A DNA stretch of 7,140 bases from JABISG01 sp963581435 (lineage in GTDB: Bacteria > Planctomycetota > Planctomycetia > Planctomycetales > Planctomycetaceae). A model generated the notes under the pieces. That model had not been told where the DNA came from and did not search any database. It saw only the letters and a list, made by a program, of their open reading frames with translations. Location of the stretch: positions 1-7,140 of the forward strand of contig CAUZOL010000352.1 in NCBI GenBank assembly GCA_963581435.1. Direction: 5' to 3'. Positions 1 to 6,910 of the stretch are shown here, piece after piece; the first letter of the stretch is position 1, and the number at the start of each line of letters is the position of its first letter. Made by a program: the position numbers and the translations under genes.

Positions 1-111
1 ATTCTCCAACGCGACACGACGATCAAAGAGAACATTCGCGGCAAACGGCTCCGCGCAGGCTGGGACGAGAGCGTCCTCGATGACATCTACGCTGGTTTTG
101 CAGCAGTTTAA
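1..111 (+). CDS. C-terminal end of an unrecognised protein (partial)
   Basis: An open frame enters from the left edge in phase 1 and runs 36 codons to a TAA at 109-111. The residues include NIRGKRLRAGWDESVLDD and end in GFAAV. About two thirds of the codons end in G or C, which fits real coding sequence. The tail looks soluble: charged, with no membrane segment. I do not recognise the family, and 36 residues are too few to name one. The IS remnant starts 48 bp downstream on the same strand, so the gene could have been cut short by the insertion, but nothing here shows that its stop is unnatural. Confidence 0.4.
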   Translation: MLQRDTTIKENIRGKRLRAGWDESVLDDIYAGFAAV

Positions 112-159
112 CGTGCGATTGCCCTGACATTCCCCCCTGTTCACGCCAAGGGGCCGCTC

Positions 160-872
160 ATGCAAGGATGGCATGCCTTTGAGCCAACGACCAAGACAGT
201 CATCGATCTGGAGTCGTTCGTGCCGGACGACCATCTTTTGAGAGACGTGGACCGCCTGCTGGAGCCGGCCTTGATCTGCCGGCTCACGAACAGGCACGCG
301 AGGAGGCCGAATCTCCACTGGGACAGACCAGGGGCGTGGAGCCACCGGCCACACGCAAGATCTCGAATCAGACGCACAGCAGCCGCACCGATGCCACGTT
401 GGCTCAGAAACGAGGAACGCCCAGGCAGCTCAAATACAAAGTGCATCAGAGCATCGACGCCGACAGCCGCGTCATACTGGACACGCATGTGACCACCGGC
501 GCCCGGCACGACAACCAGCCCTATCTCGAACAACTCAAGCGAATCCAGCAGCGGTATCAGCTAACGATTCACGAAGCAATCGCAGACCGTGGCTACGGTT
601 CGGCGGTCATCATTCGCGCGCTTCAGGGGCAAGGCAAACGGACTTTCATTCCGCTCTGGAGCGGCCGCGTCGGCAACAGCAAGTACTTGAGCAGCGGGCT
701 CGTTTACGAAAAAGAACACGACCGCTTCCGCTGTCCGGAGGGGAAATACCTGACTCCCAACCCCGCAATCAGTAGGAACGACAAGCGGTACGTCAGCGTG
801 TCGGCCGACTGCCAGGTTTGTCCGCACGCGTCAACCTGTCCAGCGCGGAGACGCGTCTCCTCCCCGACTTGA
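160..872 (+). pseudogene. IS1182-like transposase remnant, internally deleted and frameshifted
   Basis: Two pieces of one transposase survive in different frames. The N-terminal piece starts at ATG 160, with AAGGGG at 148-153 as a plausible ribosome site. It reads through VIDLESFVPDDHLLRDVDRL, which matches the IS1182-type opening (a (V/I)xLExxVPxDHLLR pattern), and stays sensible to about position 287. The later piece reads in another frame from about 288 to the TGA at 870-872. It has the linker SSRTDATLAQKRG, KYKVHQSID, VTTGARHDNQP, the ADRGYGS motif with a catalytic-type Asp at 585-587, and the cysteine motifs FRCPEGK and DCQVCPHASTC typical of this family. The segment that would hold the first catalytic Asp, normally well over 100 residues, is missing, as is the C-terminal part with the catalytic Glu. 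The element cannot encode an active enzyme. I could not find terminal inverted repeats. IS1182 is the best match from memory; a related DDE family is possible. Confidence 0.8.
160..872 (+). mobile_element. Remnant of an IS1182-type insertion sequence (ends not found)
   Basis: The limits given are those of the recognisable transposase sequence, not of the element. No matching inverted repeats or target-site duplication could be seen at 112-159 or after 872. The internal deletion probably joins sequence near 285-292, where the reading frame of the family match changes. The lost C-terminus suggests that the right end of the element is gone or degraded beyond recognition. Confidence 0.6.
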
Positions 873-1221
873 CCAAGCGGTTCGATCCGCCGGTCGATAG
901 CGTCCGATTGGCTTTTGCCGTCTTCAATGCCCCACACTTCTGCGACTTCGTGATCGAACAGACAACTCCGGTCGTTCACGACGAGCAGGAAGTCTGCAAG
1001 GTATATCACTATTCCAACCCGGTCAGCTTCCCTGCGAAGAACCGAGTGCTGTCGGTGTCTGACAAGTAATCGGACGTGGGCGCGTCACGGCACTTCTCGA
1101 AACAGTGACCTTGTGCAACACGTTCGAACCCGTTCAAAGACATTGAGATTCGAAATCGTTACACCGGAAATCGGACCGGTTTCAAGAAGCAATTGTTTGA
1201 ACGGGCGCGCCAAAGCCTCAG
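873..1221. other. Stretch without an assignable gene, possible decayed coding sequence
   Basis: No recognisable gene lies here. One forward frame stays open from inside the transposase remnant (TTG at 818) to a TAA at 1067-1069. Its codons end mostly in G or C from about 850 on, with readable stretches such as TKRFDPPVDSVRLAFAVF. That could be a decayed piece of another gene or of the IS, but I recognise no family and see no credible start. The reverse strand is also open over 1009-704, with less convincing codon use. From 1070 to 1221 there is only non-coding sequence with an imperfect inverted-repeat structure, close behind the end of the permease gene on the opposite strand. Confidence 0.4.
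1129..1205 (-). terminator. Possible structured 3' end of the permease operon
   Basis: CCCGTTCAAA at 1129-1138 is the exact reverse complement of TTTGAACGGG at 1196-1205. Between them lies a smaller pair, ACCGG at 1163-1167 and CCGGT at 1176-1180. The structure begins 17 bp past the stop codon of the second permease, in the right place for an mRNA 3' end. The outer loop is long (57 nt) and there is no T-tract on the transcribed strand, so this is not a classical intrinsic terminator. The position is suggestive, the mechanism is not shown. Confidence 0.25.
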
Positions 1222-2613
1222 TCAATCACCGGCGGCTTCCCCAGCGGACTCTTTCCGCACGAGCGGAATCGAACAGTCGATCAACAGCCACGACGCAGCG
1301 CACAAACCGTACATCACGCCGCCGATGATGAAGACGGCTCTCCATTTGTACTCCTCGTCGAGGACGGTGCCGAAGACGGTCTTCCATATGTAATCGTCGA
1401 GGACGATGCCGTACATGATGGGGGCGAGAATTCCGCCGAGCCCCGCCAGTGAATTGTTGAACGCGAAGACCGATGCGGATGCGTTTCCGGAAACGTCCGT
1501 CACGGCGCCCCAGCGAGTCGCCAAGCTGATGTCGGCGAAGAATTTGACGAAGAACAGGGAGGCGCAAAAGCGATAGGGATTGTCGTACGAGGCCAACAAG
1601 GCGATCACTAACAGCACGCCCGCCGTCCCTTTGCCGCCCAGGCCGATCAGGCTCCGCGCCCACCGCCGGTTTCCCGTGCGCAGAATCACGCGGTCGTTCA
1701 GAAAGCCGCCGAACGCGCCGCCCAATGCACCGCCCAACAGCGGTAGTGACGAGTAGAGTCCCATTTCCATGAACGCCAGGCCGTGGATTTTGGAAAGGAA
1801 AAGCGGAATCCATGCGAGAAATATGTTGTCGGCGATGGTGCTGAGAGTCGACGTGAGTACGATGCTGAAGAGATTGACGATCGAGCGGGGACTCATGCGC
1901 CCCAGTATCTGACGAATCGTCGTCTTATCCGCAGTTTCTTCAGGCGTCGATTCGGATGCGGCTTTGGGCGGTCGTTCTTCGATCAGTTCGACCTCGGCGC
2001 GATTCGTCCACGGATGCCGAGAGGGCGAACTGCGGAACAGAATCAGAAACGCAGCGCCGTGGGCGATGCCCAGACCGGCAAAAATGCAGATGGCCGTGCG
2101 CCAGTCGAAACCCATCACACCAATGATCAACGCGGCAAACAGGATGTTCGCGCTCGCCCCGCCGATGCGTCCCGAGAACACACCCATCCAGCCCTGTGCG
2201 GTAGTTCGCGTCGATGCGGGGAACCAGGTGCGTGATAGACGACTAACCGACGCGTATGCCCCTGCCTGACTCGCCCCGAATAGCGCGCGGACGTACCACA
2301 GCGCGCCCGAGTTCGGCGCCCATGCATGCAGCCCCAGCGCGAGCGACCACAGCAGAATGATGATTCCCAGAAAGAGGTGCACGCCGAACACGTCGGCGGC
2401 GACTCCCGCGGGAAATTGAAACAGCGAATAACAGATCGAAAACGCGCTATCCAAAACGCCGAGATCCGTGTTGGAGAGTTCCCACTCTTCCTGCAACTTC
2501 GGTTTGATCAGCGCGAACGTGTACCGGTGCAGGTACAGAATCCACGACGTCCCGCATCCCAGCGCGAACACCATCAAGCGGACATTCGTGGGGCGTTCTT
2601 GCGGGTTGGTCAT
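1222..2613 (-). CDS. MFS permease, ACS-like, with a duplicated segment before TM12
   Basis: This is a 463-residue inner-membrane secondary transporter of the major facilitator superfamily, the usual length for 12 membrane helices. The frame is open further upstream, but I place the start at ATG 2613 (MTNPQERPTNVR), because the first helix follows directly (about 12-32) and the next gene upstream ends at 2660. It shares with the neighbouring permease GTSWxLYLHRYT, FLGIII.LWSL, VR.LFGA.Q.GAY, a WFPA...R....QGW block and N-D....TG.RRW.RS. The helix 2-3 loop (AADVFGVHLFLG) is a degenerate form of the MFS D-R/K-R motif. A charged cytoplasmic loop lies at about 195-245. The general pattern is that of the anion:cation symporter group, whose members carry hexuronates, glucarate or other organic anions, but the substrate cannot be read from the sequence. 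Residues 402-414 and 415-428 are a tandem repeat. There is no clear Shine-Dalgarno sequence; the gene is probably co-transcribed with the permease 46 bp upstream. Confidence 0.9.
   Translation of the reverse strand: MTNPQERPTNVRLMVFALGCGTSWILYLHRYTFALIKPKLQEEWELSNTDLGVLDSAFSICYSLFQFPAGVAADVFGVHLFLGIIILLWSLALGLHAWAPNSGALWYVRALFGASQAGAYASVSRLSRTWFPASTRTTAQGWMGVFSGRIGGASANILFAALIIGVMGFDWRTAICIFAGLGIAHGAAFLILFRSSPSRHPWTNRAEVELIEERPPKAASESTPEETADKTTIRQILGRMSPRSIVNLFSIVLTSTLSTIADNIFLAWIPLFLSKIHGLAFMEMGLYSSLPLLGGALGGAFGGFLNDRVILRTGNRRWARSLIGLGGKGTAGVLLVIALLASYDNPYRFCASLFFVKFFADISLATRWGAVTDVSGNASASVFAFNNSLAGLGGILAPIMYGIVLDDYIWKTVFGTVLDEEYKWRAVFIIGGVMYGLCAASWLLIDCSIPLVRKESAGEAAGD
1330..1410 (-). repeat. 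Imperfect tandem duplication (42 + 39 bp) inside the permease gene
   Basis: The units 1330-1371 and 1372-1410 are adjacent and in the same direction. Aligned with one 3-base gap, they match at about 33 of 39 positions. On the coding strand they give GIVLDDYIWKTVF followed by GTVLDEEYKWRAVF, so the reading frame is kept. The repeat lies in the loop between predicted helices 11 and 12. The neighbouring paralogue has a single such segment (GMILDYNTTN...), so the duplication appears to be specific to this copy. Confidence 0.85.
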
Positions 2614-2659
2614 GAGATTGAGGTTTTCGCGGTTTAGGGCTCGACGAATGGTTGCGGCG

Positions 2660-4024
2660 TTACACGGTTGTCTTGTCGCCGTCAGTTTCGACCGGTTCGA
2701 GATCGGCTTCAAGATTGGTCGTGCTATCGATGAACCACCAGCAAACGGCACTGGCGAGGTACATCCCCGAGATAACGACGAACAACGGCGTGTAATTCGT
2801 CACCTTATTCGTTGTGTTGTAGTCGAGGATCATCCCGAAGAGTACCGGTGAAACGAGACCGCCGATGGTTCCCGACGTGTTGATGACGCCGAATACCGAT
2901 GCGGAGTAGCGGCCCCCGAGATCGGTGCACGTCCCCCAGACGGTCGGTTGGCTCCAATCGCTGAAGAACTTGACGGCGAACAGCGCCCACGCGGCGGCGA
3001 CACCGTCATCCTGCGAGATCACTACGAACATCAGGATGCAGGCGAGTGTTTTTCCCGTGAAGCCGACGCTACTGCGCGACCAGCGACGACTGCCGGTCCA
3101 GCGGATCAGCCAGTCGTTGCAGTATCCCCCCAACATTCCGCCGATCGCTCCGCCCCAAAGCGGCAAGCTGACCAGCAGCCCGGCTTTTCCGATTTCGAAT
3201 CCTTTTGCGTTCAGAAAATAATCGCCCATGTAAAGCACGTAGACGCCGTCCGCGCCGGCACTCAATATCTGCTGAATGACGAAGAACAACATGCTGCGAT
3301 TGCGAACGACTCGCCGCCACGGCAACACGCGGGCGTCGGTCGATTTCGCCGGTGTCCGCCCCTCATTGATCAAGTCGATCTCCGCCCGATTGACGCGAGG
3401 ATGTTCTTCCGGCGAATTCCGAAAGAAGACGAGAAACAGAACGCCGAATACCAAACCGGCCATCCCCATCCACACGAGCGACCACTGCCAGCTCAGGCCG
3501 CACTTTTCCATCAGCACGTAACCAAGGATGATCGACGACATCGCCCCGCCGCCGCGGCCGAAGAACGTCGCGATCCAGCCTTGCACAATGGTACGACTCT
3601 TCGCGGGAAACCAGGCATGCGTCACTTTCGACAGCGACGGATAGGCACCCGATTGCGTAGCACCGAACAGTAGCCGCACGCTTGCCAACCCGGTGAATCC
3701 GCCCGGAATTCCGATGCACGGAAGGACCAGCGACCAAAGGATGATGATGATTCCCAGAAAAACGTGCGGGCCGATGAAGTCGCACAGCACGCCACTGGGA
3801 ATCTGGCCAAATCCGTACGTCGGACTGAAAAACGTAAAAATCGCCCCCAATTGGGTTTTCGAGAATCCATGCTCGGCCATCAGTTTCGCGCCGACGATGT
3901 TCCACGTATAGCGGTGTAGATACAAGAACCACGAGGTTCCGCACGCCAGCGCAAACATCTCCCACCGCACGTTCGTCGGTTTTCCACCGGTTTGCAGGTT
4001 AGACGCGGGTAGGCGAGTTTCCAT
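2660..4024 (-). CDS. MFS permease, ACS-like (first gene of a tandem pair)
   Basis: This is a 454-residue, 12-helix permease of the inner membrane. The start is set at ATG 4024 (METRLPASNLQTGG), a short hydrophilic lead before helix 1 at about 22-40. The frame is open back to 4435, but those residues (rich in Arg and Ser, no conserved match) look like untranslated leader. Approximate helices: 58-80, 85-105, 112-130, 155-172 and 180-201 in the first half; 244-268, 280-300, 316-337, 342-360, 373-400 and 411-432 in the second, with a charged central loop at 202-243 (NSPEEHPRVNRAEIDLINEGR). The loop CDFIGPHVFLG is a weak version of the MFS motif A; NDWLIRWTGSRRWSRS is its second-half counterpart. 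The sequence pattern suggests the anion:cation symporter group, so an organic anion is a fair guess as substrate. The gene is transcribed away from the SDR and ligase genes. No strong ribosome site is seen. Confidence 0.9.
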   Translation of the reverse strand: METRLPASNLQTGGKPTNVRWEMFALACGTSWFLYLHRYTWNIVGAKLMAEHGFSKTQLGAIFTFFSPTYGFGQIPSGVLCDFIGPHVFLGIIIILWSLVLPCIGIPGGFTGLASVRLLFGATQSGAYPSLSKVTHAWFPAKSRTIVQGWIATFFGRGGGAMSSIILGYVLMEKCGLSWQWSLVWMGMAGLVFGVLFLVFFRNSPEEHPRVNRAEIDLINEGRTPAKSTDARVLPWRRVVRNRSMLFFVIQQILSAGADGVYVLYMGDYFLNAKGFEIGKAGLLVSLPLWGGAIGGMLGGYCNDWLIRWTGSRRWSRSSVGFTGKTLACILMFVVISQDDGVAAAWALFAVKFFSDWSQPTVWGTCTDLGGRYSASVFGVINTSGTIGGLVSPVLFGMILDYNTTNKVTNYTPLFVVISGMYLASAVCWWFIDSTTNLEADLEPVETDGDKTTV

Positions 4025-4450
4025 TACGCTTCGGTCGGTTGGGGGCCATACATCGTTCGCTTGCACGCCAGTCAGTGTAATCGACGACAGGGCGCATGAG
4101 GATATCGATAGCCGACCGAAGTGAAGTGTGGCCAAGAATGGATGCAAGAGTAAAGCCGGAGCGAGTCCCGAAATACCTTCGTTTGTCAGGTCGCGCCGAC
4201 AGGCAATCTGACCGACGTTGGCGGGTCGAACCCGATTCCGCGATAACGTATGGCTTCTCCGGGCGCGTGCGACGTTCGTTTTAAGATTCGAGCGTGTTTG
4301 TTCGAGAGACACCTGCTCCGGTTTGAGATGTATTGACACACGAGTTTTGCTATCCTCGTGGCCGACCTGCCCGGAATCAATCTCGTCGCCACCGCGGAAG
4401 ATTTCTCTTCGCGATCGAAACGGATTCAGATGCATGGATGACGTCCGACT
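4025..4450. promoter_or_regulatory. Divergent intergenic region with promoters for both directions
   Basis: These 426 bp separate the divergent permease and SDR genes and must hold the promoter for each direction. I cannot place either with confidence. A TTGACA at 4333-4338 and an extended -10-like TGCTATCCT ending at 4356 face the SDR gene, but only 12 bp separate the two hexamers, too few for a normal sigma-70 pair. GGATGA at 4436-4441 is a weak ribosome-site candidate 9 bp before the SDR start. Nearer the permease lies a 10-bp inverted repeat. The open frames here lack family similarity and look accidental. Confidence 0.5.
4029..4121 (-). repeat. Spaced 10-bp inverted repeat in the permease leader
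   Basis: CTTCGGTCGG at 4029-4038 and CCGACCGAAG at 4112-4121 are exact reverse complements, 73 bp apart. The near arm ends 5 bp before the start codon of the first permease on the transcribed strand. In the mRNA the arms could pair and partly hide the start region; in DNA they could be two half-sites for a regulator. Neither role is shown, and a chance match in a GC-rich region is possible. Confidence 0.3.
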
Positions 4451-5212
4451 ATGAACGAATTTGCTGACAAAATCGTCGTGGTGACCGGTGCATCACGCGG
4501 AATCGGTGCGGCAACGGCTTCGGCGTTTGCCGGACACGGAGCCACTGTCGTTGCAAACTTTCCGCGCGATGACGCCCAAACACACCAACAAGCCGTCGAA
4601 ATCTGGCGGGACGAAGCGGGCATCGACCCGGACCGTGTCCTGCCGATGGCCGCTAATGTCGATGAAGCCGATCAGGTGACGGAAATGTATTCAGCAATCA
4701 GCGATCAGTTTGGCGGCCTCGATATTCTGGTGAACAATGCCGGCATCAATCGAGACCACACCGTTGCCAAGCTGACCGACGCGGAATGGCGCGCCGTGAT
4801 GGCCGTCAACCTCGATGGAACCTTCTTCAACAGTCGCAGCGCGATTCCACTATTGCGCGACGGTGGCCGCATTATCAACATCTCATCGGTTGTGGCCCAC
4901 ACGGGTAATGTTGGTGTCGGTAACTACGCCGCCAGCAAAGCCGGGTTGCTCGGCTTGACGAAAACGCTTGCGCTGGAACTGGCGTCCCGCAACATTACTG
5001 CGAATGCCGTTTGTCCCGGTTTCATTAACACCGACATCCTCCGCAGCATTCCTGAAGACGTGCTCGCCCGGATCAGCGAGAGCATCCCGCTGAAGCGGCG
5101 CGGAGAAGTCGCAGATGTGGTCGCCTGCATATTGTTTCTGGCCTCACCGGCGGCCGGATATGTGACGGGCCAGAGTCTGGGCGTGAACGGCGGACTCTAT
5201 ATGGGTGGCTAA
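4451..5212 (+). CDS. Short-chain dehydrogenase/reductase, FabG/PhaB-like 3-ketoacyl reductase
   Basis: This is a 253-residue classical SDR, cytosolic, expected to use NAD(P)H to reduce a ketone. The Rossmann glycine motif TGASRGIG is at 12-19, NNAG at 95-98, and the catalytic tetrad is N120, S146, Y159 and K163 (YAASK). The Arg in the glycine motif fits NADPH preference, as in FabG. SPAAGYVTGQSLGVNGGLYM near the C-terminus, and INRD followed by KLTDAEW after NNAG, resemble both FabG and acetoacetyl-CoA reductase PhaB (which ends NGGLHMG), so a 3-ketoacyl-CoA or 3-ketoacyl-ACP substrate is the best guess. The N120 to S146 spacing is two residues shorter than in E. coli FabG. Start chosen at ATG 4451, since the beta strand KIVVVTG begins at residue 7 as usual; only a weak GGATGA precedes it. 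The acyl-CoA synthetase gene follows after 147 bp on the same strand, which supports thioester chemistry. FabG-like enzymes vary widely in substrate, so the exact role stays open. Confidence 0.92.
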   Translation: MNEFADKIVVVTGASRGIGAATASAFAGHGATVVANFPRDDAQTHQQAVEIWRDEAGIDPDRVLPMAANVDEADQVTEMYSAISDQFGGLDILVNNAGINRDHTVAKLTDAEWRAVMAVNLDGTFFNSRSAIPLLRDGGRIINISSVVAHTGNVGVGNYAASKAGLLGLTKTLALELASRNITANAVCPGFINTDILRSIPEDVLARISESIPLKRRGEVADVVACILFLASPAAGYVTGQSLGVNGGLYMGG

Positions 5213-5224
5213 CCCGGATTTTTC

Positions 5225-5284
5225 AAGCCTGAAGCGCAAGCGAAGGAGCTTTCTGGAATCGTCCTTCGCTTGCGCTTCAGGCTT
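5225..5284. repeat. Perfect 23-bp inverted repeat, REP-like hairpin or bidirectional terminator
   Basis: The arms 5225-5247 and 5262-5284 are exact reverse complements over 23 bp, with a 14-nt loop at 5248-5261. The core is GAAGCGCAAGCGAAGG. The hairpin begins 12 bp after the SDR stop codon. No T-tract follows it on the plus strand (CGAATCGCAG), so it is not a textbook intrinsic terminator, although it may still stop transcription or shield the mRNA 3' end. From memory, intergenic hairpins with this core recur in Rhodopirellula-type genomes, which would make it a dispersed repeat; only one copy lies in this window. Confidence 0.85.
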
Positions 5285-5359
5285 CGAATCGCAGTGTTTT
5301 GGGCAAGTTGGGAATAGATCTTATTAGCTGTTGACGTTACATCTACCACGCGGCCATTC

Positions 5360-6910
5360 ATGAATAATTATTGCATCCCTGGAAACGTCTCTGGTCTCGC
5401 GCTGCATGAGAACCTCGAACACCACGTCTCAGTTCGCCCGAATAAGGTCGCAATGGTCTGTGAAGACAGGACCGCGACGTTCCGGCAACTTCACAAAATG
5501 GCCTGCCAAATTGCACGAGCTCTGAACGATCAGGGGGTCGGCCCCGGCGATCATGTGGGAATTTTCCTCCGCAATCACTGGTCGTACATTCCGATTTATT
5601 ATGCTCTCTCGATGTCAGGAGTCGTGGCTGTTCCGGTCAACTACATGCTCCGCGGTGAGCAACTGGCCGCATTACTGAAACTGACGGACTGTCGGTTTCT
5701 ATTTTCGGAAATGTCTCAGCATGACGAACTCCGGAAACTTGGATCGAACGCGACAGGGACACTCCCGCTGTGCTTCGTCGATGACGGCCCGGATCGAGCC
5801 TGTCACAGGCTGGTCGACTGGCTGCATTCGGACCGGCCGTGCGAAGAGCCGGATGTGCACGTCGCCATCGACGATCCGATGATGATTCTGTTTTCATCCG
5901 GCACAACCGACTTGCCGAAAGGGATCGTGCTTTCTCATCTGAATCGAGTGCTGTATTTCTTTCAATTGGGGATGGAATACGGAATCCGCTACAACGAGGT
6001 CAACCTCTGCACGACGCCGTTGTATCACAACGCGGCCATCTTCTTTGCACTGAACAATCTCTATTTCGGCTCGACGACCGTCGTTCACCGCAAATTCGAC
6101 GTCGAACGAACTTTTCGAGACATCGATCGATTCGGCGTGACGAATGCGTTCTTCGTGCCGACGCAACTTCACCAGCTCATACAAAGCGACGCTCGCGACA
6201 ACTACGACTTGTCATCGTTGAGGACCATCGTCTCGGGGGCTGCGCCGCTGGCGACCAGGACCAAAGAGGCGATCCACAAGTGTTTTCCGGGAATTGAGTT
6301 GCACGAACTGTACGGGCTGACGGAAACCGGGCTGATTACGAATCTACGACCGGAAGATCAACTTCGAAAAGTCCGATGCGCGGGACAGGCGTTTCTCAAC
6401 ATGCAATTCCGGGTCGTCGATGAGGTCGGAAAGGACGTCCAAACCGGGAAAGTCGGCGAGATTGTCACACGGGGGCCAACGCTGTTTGACGGATATTGCG
6501 GAAACGAAGAGGCCACCAAAGCTGCGTGGAAAAATGGGTGGTTTCACACCGGCGATTTGGGAAGGACCGACGAAGAAGGATTCCTGTACATCGTCGATCG
6601 TCTGAAAGACATGATCCTCTCCGGCGGCGTGAACATCTACCCGAAAGATATAGAAGACGCCATCTACGCGCTCGCAGAGGTCACTGACGTCGCAGTGATT
6701 GGAGTCCCGGACGACAAATGGGGAGAAGTCGTTCACGGGATCGTCGTTTGCCGCGAAAACTCCCTCCTCACCGAGGGCGACGTCATCTCAGTGTGCCGTT
6801 CCAAATTAGCCGAATTCCAGATCCCGCGGTCGGTTGAGTTTCGCTCCGAGTTGCCGCGGAATCCATCCGGCAAGCTGCTGAAGCGAGTTCTCCGCGCCGA
6901 GTTCTTGTAA
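5360..6910 (+). CDS. Acyl-CoA synthetase (AMP-forming), ANL superfamily
   Basis: This 516-residue enzyme, a usual length for the family, should activate a carboxylic acid with ATP to an acyl-adenylate and then transfer it to CoA. No signal peptide or membrane segment is seen, so it acts in the cytosol. ANL motifs occur in order: P-loop FSSGTTDLPKG at 178-188, PLYHNA at 220-225, ELYGLTETG at 316-324, GWFHTGDLG at 393-401 with the ATP-binding D398, the hinge DRLKDMILSGGVNIYP at 413-428, and NPSGKLLKR at 501-509 with catalytic K505. The P-loop has Asp184 where the family normally has Gly (TSGTTG). The acid substrate cannot be read; medium- or long-chain fatty acids, or an aryl acid, are all possible. 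The start is ATG 5360, since LHENLEHHVSVRPNKVAMV fits a normal N-terminus soon after; no ribosome site is evident. The gene follows the SDR on the same strand, but the 147-bp gap with a hairpin means it may have its own promoter. Confidence 0.93.
   Translation: MNNYCIPGNVSGLALHENLEHHVSVRPNKVAMVCEDRTATFRQLHKMACQIARALNDQGVGPGDHVGIFLRNHWSYIPIYYALSMSGVVAVPVNYMLRGEQLAALLKLTDCRFLFSEMSQHDELRKLGSNATGTLPLCFVDDGPDRACHRLVDWLHSDRPCEEPDVHVAIDDPMMILFSSGTTDLPKGIVLSHLNRVLYFFQLGMEYGIRYNEVNLCTTPLYHNAAIFFALNNLYFGSTTVVHRKFDVERTFRDIDRFGVTNAFFVPTQLHQLIQSDARDNYDLSSLRTIVSGAAPLATRTKEAIHKCFPGIELHELYGLTETGLITNLRPEDQLRKVRCAGQAFLNMQFRVVDEVGKDVQTGKVGEIVTRGPTLFDGYCGNEEATKAAWKNGWFHTGDLGRTDEEGFLYIVDRLKDMILSGGVNIYPKDIEDAIYALAEVTDVAVIGVPDDKWGEVVHGIVVCRENSLLTEGDVISVCRSKLAEFQIPRSVEFRSELPRNPSGKLLKRVLRAEFL

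Noticed and set aside
704..1009. Reverse-strand open frame across the end of the IS remnant
   Set aside because: It overlaps well-supported transposase sequence on the plus strand, and its codon third positions lack the G/C bias of real genes here.
1121..1131. GTTCGAACCC resembling a tRNA T-arm
   Set aside because: No acceptor stem, D-arm or anticodon arm can be fitted around it.
2614..2751. N-terminal extension of the second permease back to 2751
   Set aside because: It would overlap the end of the upstream permease by about 90 bp and adds no family-like sequence; ATG 2613 gives a normal N-terminus.
2948..3673. A long open frame (241 codons) on the plus strand opposite the first permease
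   Set aside because: It is antisense to a clearly conserved permease, is rich in Arg, Gln and Ala in low-complexity fashion, and matches no family; it follows from the codon bias of the opposite strand.
4333..4356. Sigma-70 promoter TTGACA ... TATCCT before the SDR gene
   Set aside because: The hexamers are only 12 bp apart instead of about 17, so they cannot form a standard pair; only the extended -10 could be used, and that is weak evidence alone.
4025..4435. N-terminal extension of the first permease back to 4435
   Set aside because: The added residues show no conserved pattern and would put over 130 hydrophilic residues before helix 1, unlike the paralogue and the family.
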